NCBI GenBank assembly: GCA_016462625.1
Contig: JAEMSV010000117.1
Coordinates: forward strand, 1 to 11,049
Direction: 5' to 3'
Length of the DNA stretch: 11,049 nucleotides
Source of the DNA: Solirubrobacteraceae bacterium
Lineage (GTDB): Bacteria > Actinomycetota > Thermoleophilia > Solirubrobacterales > Solirubrobacteraceae
In this document: one piece after another, positions 1 through 7,119 of the stretch
How the letters are laid out: each line of letters begins with the position of its first letter
Position numbering within the stretch: position 1 is the first letter of the stretch
Program-made: the position numbers and the translations under genes
Notes under the pieces: generated by a model
Told to the model about the DNA's origin: nothing
The model's database searches: none
What the model saw: the letters and a program-made list of their open reading frames with translations, nothing else

Positions 1-277
1 TCGCGGTGTACGGCGGGCGGTAGTCCTCGAGGTAGCGCGAGCCGGCCTGGCTCGGCACGCCCTCGGTGCAGAAGAGATCCTTGATGGCGACCGGTACGCC
101 GCCCAGCGGAGCGTCGGCGGCGACATCGGGCGCGCCGTCGGCGACCCACGTGTACGCGTTCAGCTCGTCGGCGGCCGCGCGCTCCCGGTAGGCCTCGAAC
201 AGCTCGGTGGCGCTCAGCTCGCCCGCGCGGACGGCCTCCGCGGCCTGGACCGCGGTCAGATCGGTCGGGTCGCTCAT
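1..277 (-). CDS. gatA: Asp-tRNA(Asn)/Glu-tRNA(Gln) amidotransferase subunit A, N-terminal part
   Basis: GatA is the amidase subunit of the GatCAB complex, which converts misacylated Asp-tRNA(Asn) or Glu-tRNA(Gln) to the correct amide form in the cytoplasm. Only the first 92 codons are in the window; the gene runs off the left edge. The visible residues include [20 protein letters not shown] (60-79), the amidase-signature block that carries the catalytic lysine, K66, of the Ser-cisSer-Lys triad. The serines lie beyond the window. The ATG at 277 overlaps the gatC stop in an ATGA, so translation is probably coupled to gatC. The family assignment is firm because both the motif and the gatC neighbour agree. 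Nothing can be said about the intactness of the rest. Confidence 0.95.
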   Translation of the reverse strand, partial: MSDPTDLTAVQAAEAVRAGELSATELFEAYRERAAADELNAYTWVADGAPDVAADAPLGGVPVAIKDLFCTEGVPSQAGSRYLEDYRPPYTA

Positions 278-561
278 GAAGCTTGCGGGCTCGGGACGAG
301 GAAGCCGTCGTCGGAGACGGCCGGGGCATTGGCGAGGACGACATCCCGCGGCAGCGACGGCTCGGGCTCGTCGGCGCGCAGCGCGTTCTCGACCTCGACG
401 ACGTGCGACGTCGGCGGGACGTCGGTGAGGTCCAGCTCGGCGATCGTCTCGATGTGCTCCAGCACCTTCGACAGCTCGCCGGTCATGTGCTCGACCTCAT
501 CCTCGCTCAGCTCCAGCCGCGCGAGACGCGCGACGTGGAGCACCTGCTCACGATCGATCAT
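274..561 (-). CDS. gatC: Asp-tRNA(Asn)/Glu-tRNA(Gln) amidotransferase subunit C
   Basis: GatC is the small subunit that wraps around and stabilises GatA in the GatCAB transamidosome. The 95-residue product has the usual family length and pattern: an N-terminal helix with [14 protein letters not shown] (9-22), the PTSH segment (50-53), LRADEP (61-66), LANAP (76-80) and a terminal DGFLVP (85-90). The ATG at 561 overlaps the stop of the upstream membrane-protein gene (ATGA), and a purine-rich GGGAGGG lies a few bases before the start. Its own stop overlaps the gatA start. The gatC-gatA order is standard. In the Gat pathway this pair supplies Gln-tRNA and/or Asn-tRNA where the direct synthetase is missing; which one applies here cannot be read from the window. 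Confidence 0.95.
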   Translation of the reverse strand: MIDREQVLHVARLARLELSEDEVEHMTGELSKVLEHIETIAELDLTDVPPTSHVVEVENALRADEPEPSLPRDVVLANAPAVSDDGFLVPSPQAS

Positions 562-1085
562 CGACCCTCCCCATCGGCCAGCGGAACGGGGCGTTCGACG
601 CCCGGAAGACTCAGGACGCGCTCGGTCTGCTCGCGGGAAAACCGGCTCCCGGTGCGCTCATCTGCGATCGAGATCCACGCGCCGACGAACATCAGCAGCG
701 TGAAGGCGAAGCCGAGGTACGCACCCGGCAGGAGGTCCACGCTCGTGTCGTCGGCGCCGACGCCGAGGCCTGGCTGGAAGATCAGCCGCAGCGAGACGCA
801 GATCAGCGCGACGAAGCTCGAGAAGACCGTGAGGGTCTGCATCGCGACCGGGATCCGCGGCGAGCGCTCGAACACCGTGGCGACCGCGAGACCGAGCGCG
901 CAGAGCGCGCCGAAGATCAGCAGGGCGATGGCGAACCACCCGAGCGACGCGTAGCCCGTCGTCGAGACGCCGACGACCGCGACCCGCGTGTGCAGCTCGA
1001 ACCACTCGGCGCCGAGCACCACGAGCAGGCCGATGGCGGCGACGGCGGCGAGGATCTCCCCCGGGCGAAGACGCGCAAGGCTCAT
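558..1085 (-). CDS. Four-helix integral membrane protein of unknown function
   Basis: I do not recognise a named family. The 175-residue product shows four hydrophobic segments at about residues 10-28, 48-71, 80-103 and 118-141. They are followed by a hydrophilic tail of about 33 residues containing SRFSREQTERVLSLPG, which should lie on the same side as the N terminus. There is no signal-peptide cleavage motif, catalytic motif or metal-binding cluster. The start at 1085 forms an ATGA with the folD stop, and the stop forms an ATGA with the gatC start. The gene is therefore locked into the folD-gatC transcript by 4-base overlaps on both sides, which argues that it is a real, co-translated gene. 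Function is unknown; the neighbours are cytosolic enzymes and do not suggest one. Confidence 0.85.
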   Translation of the reverse strand: MSLARLRPGEILAAVAAIGLLVVLGAEWFELHTRVAVVGVSTTGYASLGWFAIALLIFGALCALGLAVATVFERSPRIPVAMQTLTVFSSFVALICVSLRLIFQPGLGVGADDTSVDLLPGAYLGFAFTLLMFVGAWISIADERTGSRFSREQTERVLSLPGVERPVPLADGEGR

Positions 1086-1948
1086 GAGGTCAACGTAGCG
1101 CTTCGCTGCGCGCGAGCGGCCTGCAGGGTGTTGCGCAGCAGCAGGGCGATCGTCATGGGGCCAACGCCGCCCGGGACCGGCGTGATCGCCGCGGCGGACG
1201 CCTTGGCCGCCTCGAAGTCCACGTCACCCGTGAGACCGCTCTCGAGCCGGTTCATGCCGACGTCGATCACGGTCGCGCCTGGCTTGACCCAGTCGCCCTT
1301 GACGAGGTGCGCCACGCCGACCGCCGCGATCAGGACGTCCGCGCGGCGGCAGACCTCGCCGAGATCCTTCGTCCGCGAGTGGCAGATCGTGACCGTCGCG
1401 TTCGCGCCGAGCAGCAGCTGGGCCATCGGCTTGCCGAACAGGTTCGAGCGACCGACGACGACGCACTCCGCGCCCTGCAGGTCCACGCCCTGTTCCTCGA
1501 GCAGCAGCATCACGCCGGCGGGCGTACACGGGCGCAGTCCTTCCATGCCGAGCGCGAGGCGACCCGCGCTGGCGATGGTGAGCCCGTCGACGTCCTTCAT
1601 CGCGTCGATGCGGTTCGTCAGCTCGACCCCGTCGAGATGGTCGGGCACCGGCAGCTGGCAGAGGATCCCGCTGACGGCCGGGTCGGCGTTCAGCTCGTCG
1701 ATCAGCGCAAGGATCTCCTCGCGCGAGACGTCACCGGCCGGGCGGTGGTCGAAGCCCGTGATGCCGACCTCGACGCACGCCGTCTGCTTGCCGCCGACGT
1801 ACACCGCGCTGGCCGGGTCCTCCCCGATCAGGATGGTCGCCAGGCCGGGCGGAGTGCCGTGCTCGGCGGTGTACTGCGCCACCTCAGCGGCCAGCGCCGT
1901 GCGGAGGCGGGCGGCCGAGGCCTTGCCGTCGATGATCGATGCGCTCAT
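1082..1948 (-). CDS. folD: Bifunctional methylenetetrahydrofolate dehydrogenase/methenyltetrahydrofolate cyclohydrolase
   Basis: FolD interconverts 5,10-methylene-, methenyl- and 10-formyl-tetrahydrofolate using NADP, feeding purine and formyl-Met-tRNA synthesis in the cytoplasm. The 288-residue product has the family's usual length. Catalytic-site residues are visible: Y50 and K54 in SAVYVGGK, Q98 in CQLPVPD, and D121 in KDVDGL. The dinucleotide-binding part contains PCTPAGV (140-146), VVVGRSNLFGKP (163-174) and the C-terminal signature ITPVPGGVGPMT (255-266). The ATG at 1948 is chosen because it begins the conserved N terminus and has GAAGG about 8 bases upstream. Longer in-frame extensions only read the end of pcrA in another frame. 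One oddity is that the segment after KDVDG reads LTIASAGRL, whereas many FolD proteins have HPxNxG there. pcrA ends 2 bases upstream and the next gene overlaps by 4 bases. Confidence 0.96.
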   Translation of the reverse strand: MSASIIDGKASAARLRTALAAEVAQYTAEHGTPPGLATILIGEDPASAVYVGGKQTACVEVGITGFDHRPAGDVSREEILALIDELNADPAVSGILCQLPVPDHLDGVELTNRIDAMKDVDGLTIASAGRLALGMEGLRPCTPAGVMLLLEEQGVDLQGAECVVVGRSNLFGKPMAQLLLGANATVTICHSRTKDLGEVCRRADVLIAAVGVAHLVKGDWVKPGATVIDVGMNRLESGLTGDVDFEAAKASAAAITPVPGGVGPMTIALLLRNTLQAARAQRSATLTS

Positions 1949-1950
1949 GT

Positions 1951-4185
1951 TCAGACCTTCGTGATCGGGGCGTACTCGGCCATGAGCTTGCGCTCGCTGC
2001 CGTCGCTGGCGAAGCGGACGACGACGATGCCGCCCTGCTCGACGCCGGTCACGACACCCGGGCCGAACGCCGCGTGCTGGACGTCGTCGCCCATGCGGAA
2101 CTCGATCGCCGGGGTGGCCGCCGCGGCGCGGCCGGTGCGGATCGGCGTCGCGGGGCTCGCGTCCCACCGCGTGTCGCTGCGGAAGCCGCCGCGCGACGGG
2201 CCGGGCTTGAACACCGGCTCGTCCTCGCGGTCGGTGTACTCAGCCGGGATCTCGTCGAGGAAGCGCGACCGCAGGCCGTACATCGGGTTGCCGAAGACCG
2301 ACCGCCGCCGCGCGTACGTGATGTAGAGGTCGCGCATGGCGCGGGTGATGCCGACGTACATCAGCCGGCGCTCCTCCTCGAGCCCGCCCTCGTCGATCGC
2401 GCGCTGGTGCGGGAAGACGCCCTCCTCGCACCCGATCAGGAACACGATCGGGTACTCGAGGCCCTTGGCGTTGTGCAGCGTCATCAGCGTGACGAGCCCT
2501 TCGTCGTCCACGCGGCCGTCCGCGTCGGCGACGAGCGCGACCTGCTGGAGGAACGTCTCCAGCGCGGTGTCTGCGGCATCCTCCGGAAGCTCTGCGGCGT
2601 CGAACTCGCGCGCCGCCTCGACGAGCGCCTGGAGGTTCTCCGTCCGGCCCTGCGCCTCGATCGTCCGCTCGGCCTCGAGCGCCTCGAGATAGCCGGTCTC
2701 GTGCAGGATCGCCTCGAGGAGGTCGCCCACCGGGATCTGCTCCTGGGCCTTGGCCCGCAGCCCCGCCATCGTGTCCATGAAGCGGTCGAGCGAGCGGATC
2801 GCCGCCGTCCCGAGCCCGGGGACCGCGGACGGGTCGGCCGCGGCATCCCACACCGGGATGTCCATCGTCTGCGCGTGGTTGAGCACGCGCGAGACCGAGG
2901 TCTGGCCGATGCCGCGCTTCGGGGAGTTCACAACGCGCGTGAAGCTCGCGGAGTCGCGCTCGTTGGCGATCACCTGGAGGTAGGAGAGCGCGTCCTTGAT
3001 CTCAGCGCGCTCGTAGAACTTCGTCCCGCCGATGACCTGGTAGCCGATCTCCCGCCGCGTGAGCGTGTCCTCCAGGACCCGCGACTGCGCGTTGGTCCGG
3101 TAGAAGCACGCGATCTCCGCGCGCGAGACGCCCTCGTCGACCAACCGCTCGATCTCGCCGACGACGAACCGCGCCTCGGCGTGCTCGTCCTCGAGTTCGC
3201 GGATCTTCAGGGGGTCGCCCTCCCCCAGGTCCGTCCACAGGGATTTGCCCTTGCGGCCGCGGTTGTTGGCGATCACCGCGTTGGCGGCGTTCAGGATGGT
3301 CTGCGTCGAGCGGTAGTTCTGCTCGAGCCGCACGACCGCGGCGTCGGGGTAGTCGTCCTCGAAGTCGAGGATGTTGCGGATGTCCGCACTGCGGAAGCTG
3401 TAGATCGACTGGTCGTCGTCGCCGACCACCGCGAGGTTGCGCTCCTCGCCGGTCAGGAGCTGCAGCAGCCGGTACTGCGCGTGGTTCGTGTCCTGGTACT
3501 CGTCGACGAGGATGTGCCGGAACGCGCCCTGATAGCGGTCGCGCACCTCCTGGAAGAGCTCGAGCAGGTTGACCGTGCGGAACAGCAGGTCGTCGAAGTC
3601 CATCGCGTTGGCGCGGTGCAGCTCGCGCTCGTAGATCTCGTACGCGTCGGCGACCGTCTGCTCGAAGAACGACCCGACGAGCTGGCGATAGCCCTCGGCA
3701 TCACGCAGCTGGTTCTTCGCGGCGCTGATCTGGTTCTGCACGGCGCCCGGCGTGAAGCGCTTGGTGTCGACCCCGAGCTCGTCGAGGCAGCGCTTGACCA
3801 TCCGCCGCGAGTCGGCCTGGTCGTAGATCGTGAAGCCGCGGGTGTAGCCGAGCCGGTCGCCGTCGGCGCGGAGCATCCGCGCGCACGCCGAGTGGAACGT
3901 CATCACCCACATCGCGCGTGTGCGGCCGCCGAGCAGCAGCTCGACGCGCTCGCGCATCTCCTGCGCGGCCTTGTTCGTGAAGGTGATCGCGAGGATCTCA
4001 CCGTGGCGCGCCGTGCCCGTGTGCACCAGCCAGGCGATCCGGTGGGTGAGCACGCGCGTCTTGCCCGAGCCGGCGCCCGCCAGGATCAGCAGGGGCCCGC
4101 CGGGGTGCGTCACGGCCGCCGCCTGCTCGGGATTCAGGCCCTCCAGCAGCTGCTGCACGCGCGCGTCTGTGGCAGTCTCACTCAC
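1951..4185 (-). CDS. pcrA: ATP-dependent DNA helicase PcrA/UvrD, superfamily 1A
   Basis: This is a 3'-to-5' DNA helicase for nucleotide excision repair, replication-fork processing and removal of stalled RNA polymerase. The 744-residue product is full length. Motifs appear in order: Q motif LNPEQAAAV (17-25), Walker A GAGSGKT (37-43), Ia TFTNKAAQEM (68-77), TFHSACARML (96-105), Walker B VDEYQDTN (227-234), III GDDDQSIYSFR (255-265), IV LEQNYRST (287-294), the MTLHNAKGLEYPIVF block (568-582) and VI RRLMYVGITRA (606-616). The C terminus (about 696-744) has the Tudor-like fold pattern GDDVQHAAFGPGVV, which in PcrA/UvrD binds RNA polymerase. The start is GTG at 4185, fitted to the N-terminal family pattern and to a -10-like box just upstream. 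The gene opens the minus-strand cluster leading to folD and gatCA. PcrA and UvrD cannot be told apart from sequence alone here. Confidence 0.96.
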   Translation of the reverse strand: MSETATDARVQQLLEGLNPEQAAAVTHPGGPLLILAGAGSGKTRVLTHRIAWLVHTGTARHGEILAITFTNKAAQEMRERVELLLGGRTRAMWVMTFHSACARMLRADGDRLGYTRGFTIYDQADSRRMVKRCLDELGVDTKRFTPGAVQNQISAAKNQLRDAEGYRQLVGSFFEQTVADAYEIYERELHRANAMDFDDLLFRTVNLLELFQEVRDRYQGAFRHILVDEYQDTNHAQYRLLQLLTGEERNLAVVGDDDQSIYSFRSADIRNILDFEDDYPDAAVVRLEQNYRSTQTILNAANAVIANNRGRKGKSLWTDLGEGDPLKIRELEDEHAEARFVVGEIERLVDEGVSRAEIACFYRTNAQSRVLEDTLTRREIGYQVIGGTKFYERAEIKDALSYLQVIANERDSASFTRVVNSPKRGIGQTSVSRVLNHAQTMDIPVWDAAADPSAVPGLGTAAIRSLDRFMDTMAGLRAKAQEQIPVGDLLEAILHETGYLEALEAERTIEAQGRTENLQALVEAAREFDAAELPEDAADTALETFLQQVALVADADGRVDDEGLVTLMTLHNAKGLEYPIVFLIGCEEGVFPHQRAIDEGGLEEERRLMYVGITRAMRDLYITYARRRSVFGNPMYGLRSRFLDEIPAEYTDREDEPVFKPGPSRGGFRSDTRWDASPATPIRTGRAAAATPAIEFRMGDDVQHAAFGPGVVTGVEQGGIVVVRFASDGSERKLMAEYAPITKV

Positions 4186-4191
4186 GGCACC

Positions 4192-4197
4192 AGCATA
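4192..4197 (-). promoter_or_regulatory. Candidate -10 box for leaderless transcription of pcrA
   Basis: On the minus strand TATGCT lies exactly 6 bases before the pcrA GTG at 4185. A TANNNT box 6-7 bases before the start codon is the usual layout of leaderless actinobacterial promoters. No convincing -35 hexamer is seen at 16-18 bases, and there is no Shine-Dalgarno sequence between the box and the GTG, which also fits a leaderless start. The divergent gap to the plus-strand gene is only 44 bases. Confidence 0.45.
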
Positions 4198-4229
4198 GGT
4201 GCGCGAGCGGCGGCGCCGGGGTTGCGAAG

Positions 4230-5132
4230 ATGCCGCGCGTGCCCCTCACCGACGAGGTCCGATTCACCGCCGCGCAGATCGCCGCGGATGCGCAGTTCGT
4301 GCGCGTGGATCATGACGCGCTGGACACCCTCGCTGCTCGGCTCGGGAACGACGGCGTCGAGCCCCAGACCCTCGATCCCACCGCGAACTACCTCGACGAC
4401 GAGCCCGAGCACGTCGCGACGTTCCTGCTGAGCCTCGACTCGATCAACTTCGGCTCGGGCTGGTGGCCGACGATCCGCAAGAAGCCGGGAATGTCGGGCT
4501 ACTTCACGATGGCCACGGGGCTCGCCGACCACTTCCGCGCCGAAGGCCCGTGGACCGCCGCCGATCTCCGCACCACGCGCGCCGACGCGCTCGCCGACAT
4601 CCTCGGCCAGCGGCGGGACCACGAGCTCATGGGCCTCTACGCCCAGGCGCTCCGCGCGCTCGGGGACTGGCTCGGCACCCGCCGCACCGTCGCGGCGATC
4701 GCCGACGCCGGCAACTCCGCCGAGCGTCTCGCCGAGCAGCTGGCCGACGGGATGGCGATGTACGCCGACCGGGGCTTCTACAAGCGCGCGCAGATCGCCG
4801 CGAGCGACCTCGCCTTGGCGGGAGTCGCGAGCTTCTCGGACCTCAACCGCCTGACGATCTTCGCCGACAACCTCGTCCCGCACGTCCTGCGCTGCGACGG
4901 CGTGCTCGTCTACGACGAGCGACTCGCGGCGCTGATCGACGCTGAGAGCCCACTGCGCTTCGGCGGGCCGCAGGAGCGCGAGATCCGGGGCTCTGCCGTG
5001 CATGCGGCCGAGCTGCTCGCGGCACGGCTCGACGCCACCGCGCACGAGCTCGACCACCTGCTGTGGAACCGCGGGCAGGAGGCCTCGTACAAGGCCCGTC
5101 CGCGGCACCGCAGCCGGTGCGTCTTCTACTGA
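4230..5132 (+). CDS. qng1: Queuosine 5'-phosphate N-glycosylase, queuosine salvage protein (DUF2419)
   Basis: Members of this family release the base queuine from queuosine 5'-phosphate so that it can be reinserted into tRNA by a transglycosylase. The 300-residue product has the family length and its landmarks: LLSLDSINFGSGWWP (66-80), RLTIFADNLVPHVL (207-220) with the conserved D213, EREIRGSAVHAAE (249-261), the HELDHLLW segment (272-279) and a basic, aromatic tail KARPRHRSRCVFY (288-300). There is no signal peptide, so it is cytosolic. The ATG at 4230 is the most likely start; a GTG three codons later is possible, and no strong ribosome binding site decides. It is a single plus-strand gene diverging from pcrA by 44 bases and ending 4 bases from the next, convergent gene. 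No other queuosine gene is in the window. I assign the family from remembered motifs, with good confidence. Confidence 0.85.
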   Translation: MPRVPLTDEVRFTAAQIAADAQFVRVDHDALDTLAARLGNDGVEPQTLDPTANYLDDEPEHVATFLLSLDSINFGSGWWPTIRKKPGMSGYFTMATGLADHFRAEGPWTAADLRTTRADALADILGQRRDHELMGLYAQALRALGDWLGTRRTVAAIADAGNSAERLAEQLADGMAMYADRGFYKRAQIAASDLALAGVASFSDLNRLTIFADNLVPHVLRCDGVLVYDERLAALIDAESPLRFGGPQEREIRGSAVHAAELLAARLDATAHELDHLLWNRGQEASYKARPRHRSRCVFY

Positions 5133-5140
5133 GCGCTCAG
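5129..5140. repeat. 12-base perfect palindrome holding both convergent stop codons
   Basis: CTGAGCGCTCAG equals its own reverse complement. The plus-strand TGA of the queuosine salvage gene (5130-5132) and the minus-strand TGA of the secreted-protein gene (5139-5137) are its two symmetrical parts. A second AGCGCT follows at 5139-5144. There is no loop and no T-tract, so it is not a classical terminator. Confidence 0.8.
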
Positions 5141-6261
5141 CGCTTCAGAGACAGCTTCTTGACGGAATCCGCCGTGCGTGGGCGACCGTCGAGGTGCGCG
5201 CGCGCCCACGTGACGACCTTGCCGCGGGCCACTGCCGTCTTGGCCTTGGCCTTCAGCTTCACCGAGATCGTCTTCGACGTGCCGCCCTTGATCGAGAAGC
5301 GCGCGGTGCCGTAGCGCGCGACGCCACCGGGCGGCCGCTTGTTGTGCAGGCGCAGGGTGCCGAGGCACCGGGCCTTCGAGGTGCACTTCAGGCGAACGGC
5401 GACCTTGCCGCCCTTCGCGGTCAGGCGCGTCGAGACGACCTTCACCTTCGCGGCACCGAGCGAGGTCTTTCCCGAGGAGCCGACGGGCGTCCCCGCGACG
5501 CTGAGCGCCGCGGCGGGCGCCGGCGCGCTGGCGGTGCCCGTGGACGGGCCCGACGGACCGCCGGGCTGCCCGCACGTGATGCGCGGGTTGATCTCCTGGG
5601 TCGCACCGCCGAGGAAGAGGTACCGGCCGGCCGCCAGCCACGTGCCGGTCTCGCACGAGCCGGTCTGCAGCACGCCGGGCTTCGTCTGGAACTTGAACGA
5701 GGTCAGCGCCAGCGTGCCGATGTCGGTCCCGGTGGCCGGACCGATCTGGAAGACGGGGCCGAAGTCGGCGTCGGACCACTTCACGGTCGACGGGATCACG
5801 ACGCCGCGCGAGATCGGCGCGAGCGCCTTCATGTGGAACAGCACGTTGTCGGGCCCGGCGTTGTACATCCGCACCGGATCGACCTTCGCCGTGCCGGAGA
5901 CGTTCCCGGACTTGAATTGGACGACCGCGCTGCCCGTGCCGAGCAGCGACGATTCCGCGCAGCGGGGCTCGAAGCCCTGCAGGTCGGCGGGGTTGCAGAT
6001 CGTGGTGCCTTCGTGCCCGTGGTAGGTGAAGCCGCGCGGCATCGCGATGGTGAGGACCTGGAGCGCGGGCTGCGGCGAGCCGCTCACGTTGCTCTCCAGC
6101 GAGACCGTGGTCGCGCTCGTGGCGGTCGCCGGGTCGACGGTCATCGCCAGCGTCGTCGTCGCAGCGCCCGCCGGGCCGGCGGTGATGAGCCCCCCGAGGA
6201 CAACGGCCAGAAGCGCAGCACGATGCGCAGGATTTCTGAACAAATGAGGGCTCATAGGCAT
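5137..6261 (-). CDS. Secreted two-domain protein of unknown function
   Basis: I do not recognise a catalytic family. Counted from the ATG at 6261 the product has 374 residues. It has a signal peptide: basic Arg/His residues, a hydrophobic stretch at about 15-28, and a likely cut after AGA at about 33. An N-terminal beta-rich domain (about 35-230) contains four cysteines, at 89, 101, 203 and 230. A Gly/Pro/Ser/Ala linker follows (about 231-264), then a Lys-rich C-terminal domain (about 270-374) with KCTSKARCLGTLRL, YGTARFSI and KLKAKAK; its cysteines are 293 and 299. Six cysteines suggest three disulfides outside the cell. The C-terminal module resembles a beta-sandwich repeat I associate with secreted proteins of Solirubrobacterales (inference). 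An ATG at 6309 also opens the frame, but the promoter overlaps that stretch, so 6261 or 6255 is preferred. Confidence 0.82.
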   Translation of the reverse strand: MPMSPHLFRNPAHRAALLAVVLGGLITAGPAGAATTTLAMTVDPATATSATTVSLESNVSGSPQPALQVLTIAMPRGFTYHGHEGTTICNPADLQGFEPRCAESSLLGTGSAVVQFKSGNVSGTAKVDPVRMYNAGPDNVLFHMKALAPISRGVVIPSTVKWSDADFGPVFQIGPATGTDIGTLALTSFKFQTKPGVLQTGSCETGTWLAAGRYLFLGGATQEINPRITCGQPGGPSGPSTGTASAPAPAAALSVAGTPVGSSGKTSLGAAKVKVVSTRLTAKGGKVAVRLKCTSKARCLGTLRLHNKRPPGGVARYGTARFSIKGGTSKTISVKLKAKAKTAVARGKVVTWARAHLDGRPRTADSVKKLSLKR

Positions 6262-6274
6262 AAGGTGGCGCCGA

Positions 6275-6303
6275 AGAATAGGGATAGACCGATTCCCTGA
6301 CAA
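6275..6303 (-). promoter_or_regulatory. Sigma-70-type promoter of the secreted-protein gene
   Basis: On the minus strand TTGTCA (6303-6298) and TATTCT (6280-6275) are separated by exactly 17 bases. They match the -35 consensus in five of six positions and the -10 in four of six, and this is one of the few A/T-containing patches in the window. The expected transcription start, about 6266-6270, leaves a leader of roughly 5-15 bases before the ATGs at 6261 and 6255. This also rules against the upstream ATG at 6309. Confidence 0.6.
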
Positions 6304-6339
6304 GCGCAAGGTACGCCCCTGTTCCTACCGAGTCGTCCT

Positions 6340-6357
6340 GTCCCCCTTGCGGGGAAC
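6340..6357 (-). terminator. Hairpin with GNRA-type loop after cysE
   Basis: Twelve bases past the cysE stop, the minus strand reads GTTCCCC-GCAA-GGGGGAC. This is a 7-base-pair stem (one G-T wobble) closed by a GCAA tetraloop. The wobble only works on the minus strand; the plus-strand copy has a C-A mismatch, which fits a role in minus-strand transcripts. No T-tract follows, so termination efficiency is doubtful. It lies just before the promoter of the next gene and may separate the two transcripts. Confidence 0.4.
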
Positions 6358-6369
6358 CTTACCGGTCGG

Positions 6370-7110
6370 TCAGCCGCCGGCCGGGTTCGGACCGCGGCGA
6401 CGCAGGTGATGCACCTCGCCGGTGGCCTCAGGCGCCGCCCCGCCTAGCTCTGCGACGCGTCGCTCGAGGTCGCCGATGCGCCGCGACAGCTCGTTCAGCG
6501 CGTCGGCGATGGGGTCCGGCAGATGAATCCAGTCAGCGTCGGGACCCTCTGGACGCTTGCCGTCCACCCGCACGGGATGGCCAGGGTTTCCGACGACCGT
6601 GGAGTTCGGCGGGACGTCGTGGATGACCACGGTGTTGGCCCCGATCTTCGCGCCGTGCCCGACCGTGATCGGGCCCAGGAGCTTCGCGCCCGAACCGACC
6701 GTGACGTTGTCCTGCACCGTCGGATGGCGCTTGCCGGTCGCGAATCCCGTGCCGCCGAGCGTGACCCCCTGGTAGAGCGTCACGTCACGGCCGATCTCCG
6801 CGGTCTCGCCGATCACGACGCCGGCGCCGTGATCGATGAAGAGGCCGTCGCCGATCTGCGCGGCCGGATGGATCTCCACGCCGGTCAGCGTGCGGGCCGC
6901 GTGGGCGATCACACGCGGCACCAGCGGTGTCCCGACGTTGTGCGCCGCGTGCGCGATGCGATGTGCGAGGACCGCCTGGACCCCGGGCCACGTCGCCAGC
7001 ACCTCGATGCTGCCCGTCCCGCGGGCCGCGGGGTCGCGTGCGTGCGCGGCGGCCACGTCGCGACGAACTTCCCCTGCAACGCGCCGCAACGTCCCGAGCC
7101 CGAGCATCAT
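6370..7110 (-). CDS. cysE: Serine O-acetyltransferase
   Basis: CysE makes O-acetylserine from serine and acetyl-CoA, the first step of cysteine synthesis; CysK consumes the product. The 246-residue protein is the short type, with a helical N-terminal part and then left-handed beta-helix hexapeptide repeats from about residue 78. Visible are EIHPAAQIGDGLFIDHGAG (79-97) with the catalytic-type histidine H94, GETAEIG (101-107), GVTLGGTG (115-122), KRHPTV (127-132), and GAKIGANTVVIHDVPPNST (153-171). A charged tail follows, including a short coiled-coil-like helix (about 201-223), which is longer than I would expect for a minimal CysE. Two ATGs compete: 7110 and 7107. The second lies 6 bases after a TACCCT box and may be a leaderless start. 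The gene points the same way as cysK, but a reverse-strand hydrolase lies between them. Confidence 0.94.
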   Translation of the reverse strand: MMLGLGTLRRVAGEVRRDVAAAHARDPAARGTGSIEVLATWPGVQAVLAHRIAHAAHNVGTPLVPRVIAHAARTLTGVEIHPAAQIGDGLFIDHGAGVVIGETAEIGRDVTLYQGVTLGGTGFATGKRHPTVQDNVTVGSGAKLLGPITVGHGAKIGANTVVIHDVPPNSTVVGNPGHPVRVDGKRPEGPDADWIHLPDPIADALNELSRRIGDLERRVAELGGAAPEATGEVHHLRRRGPNPAGG

Positions 7111-7113
7111 CAG

Positions 7114-7119
7114 AGGGTA
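7114..7119 (-). promoter_or_regulatory. Possible -10 box for leaderless cysE
   Basis: On the minus strand TACCCT ends 6 bases before the ATG at 7107 (3 before the ATG at 7110), a leaderless-type spacing. No clear -35 is seen. The opposite strand of the same bases reads AGAGGG, the only Shine-Dalgarno-like run ahead of the divergent hydrolase. It is a short match and therefore weak. Confidence 0.25.

Noticed and set aside
1939..4431. An 830-residue open frame on the plus strand
   Set aside because: It lies antisense to pcrA, whose motifs are all intact. The frame is open because of GC-biased codons, and its translation is Arg/Asp/Val low-complexity.
5002..6300. A 432-residue plus-strand frame
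   Set aside because: Antisense to the secreted-protein gene and dominated by Arg/Gly; no recognisable domain.
6262..6309. Longer start of the secreted protein at 6309
   Set aside because: The -35/-10 pair lies inside this stretch, so it would be upstream of the transcript start.
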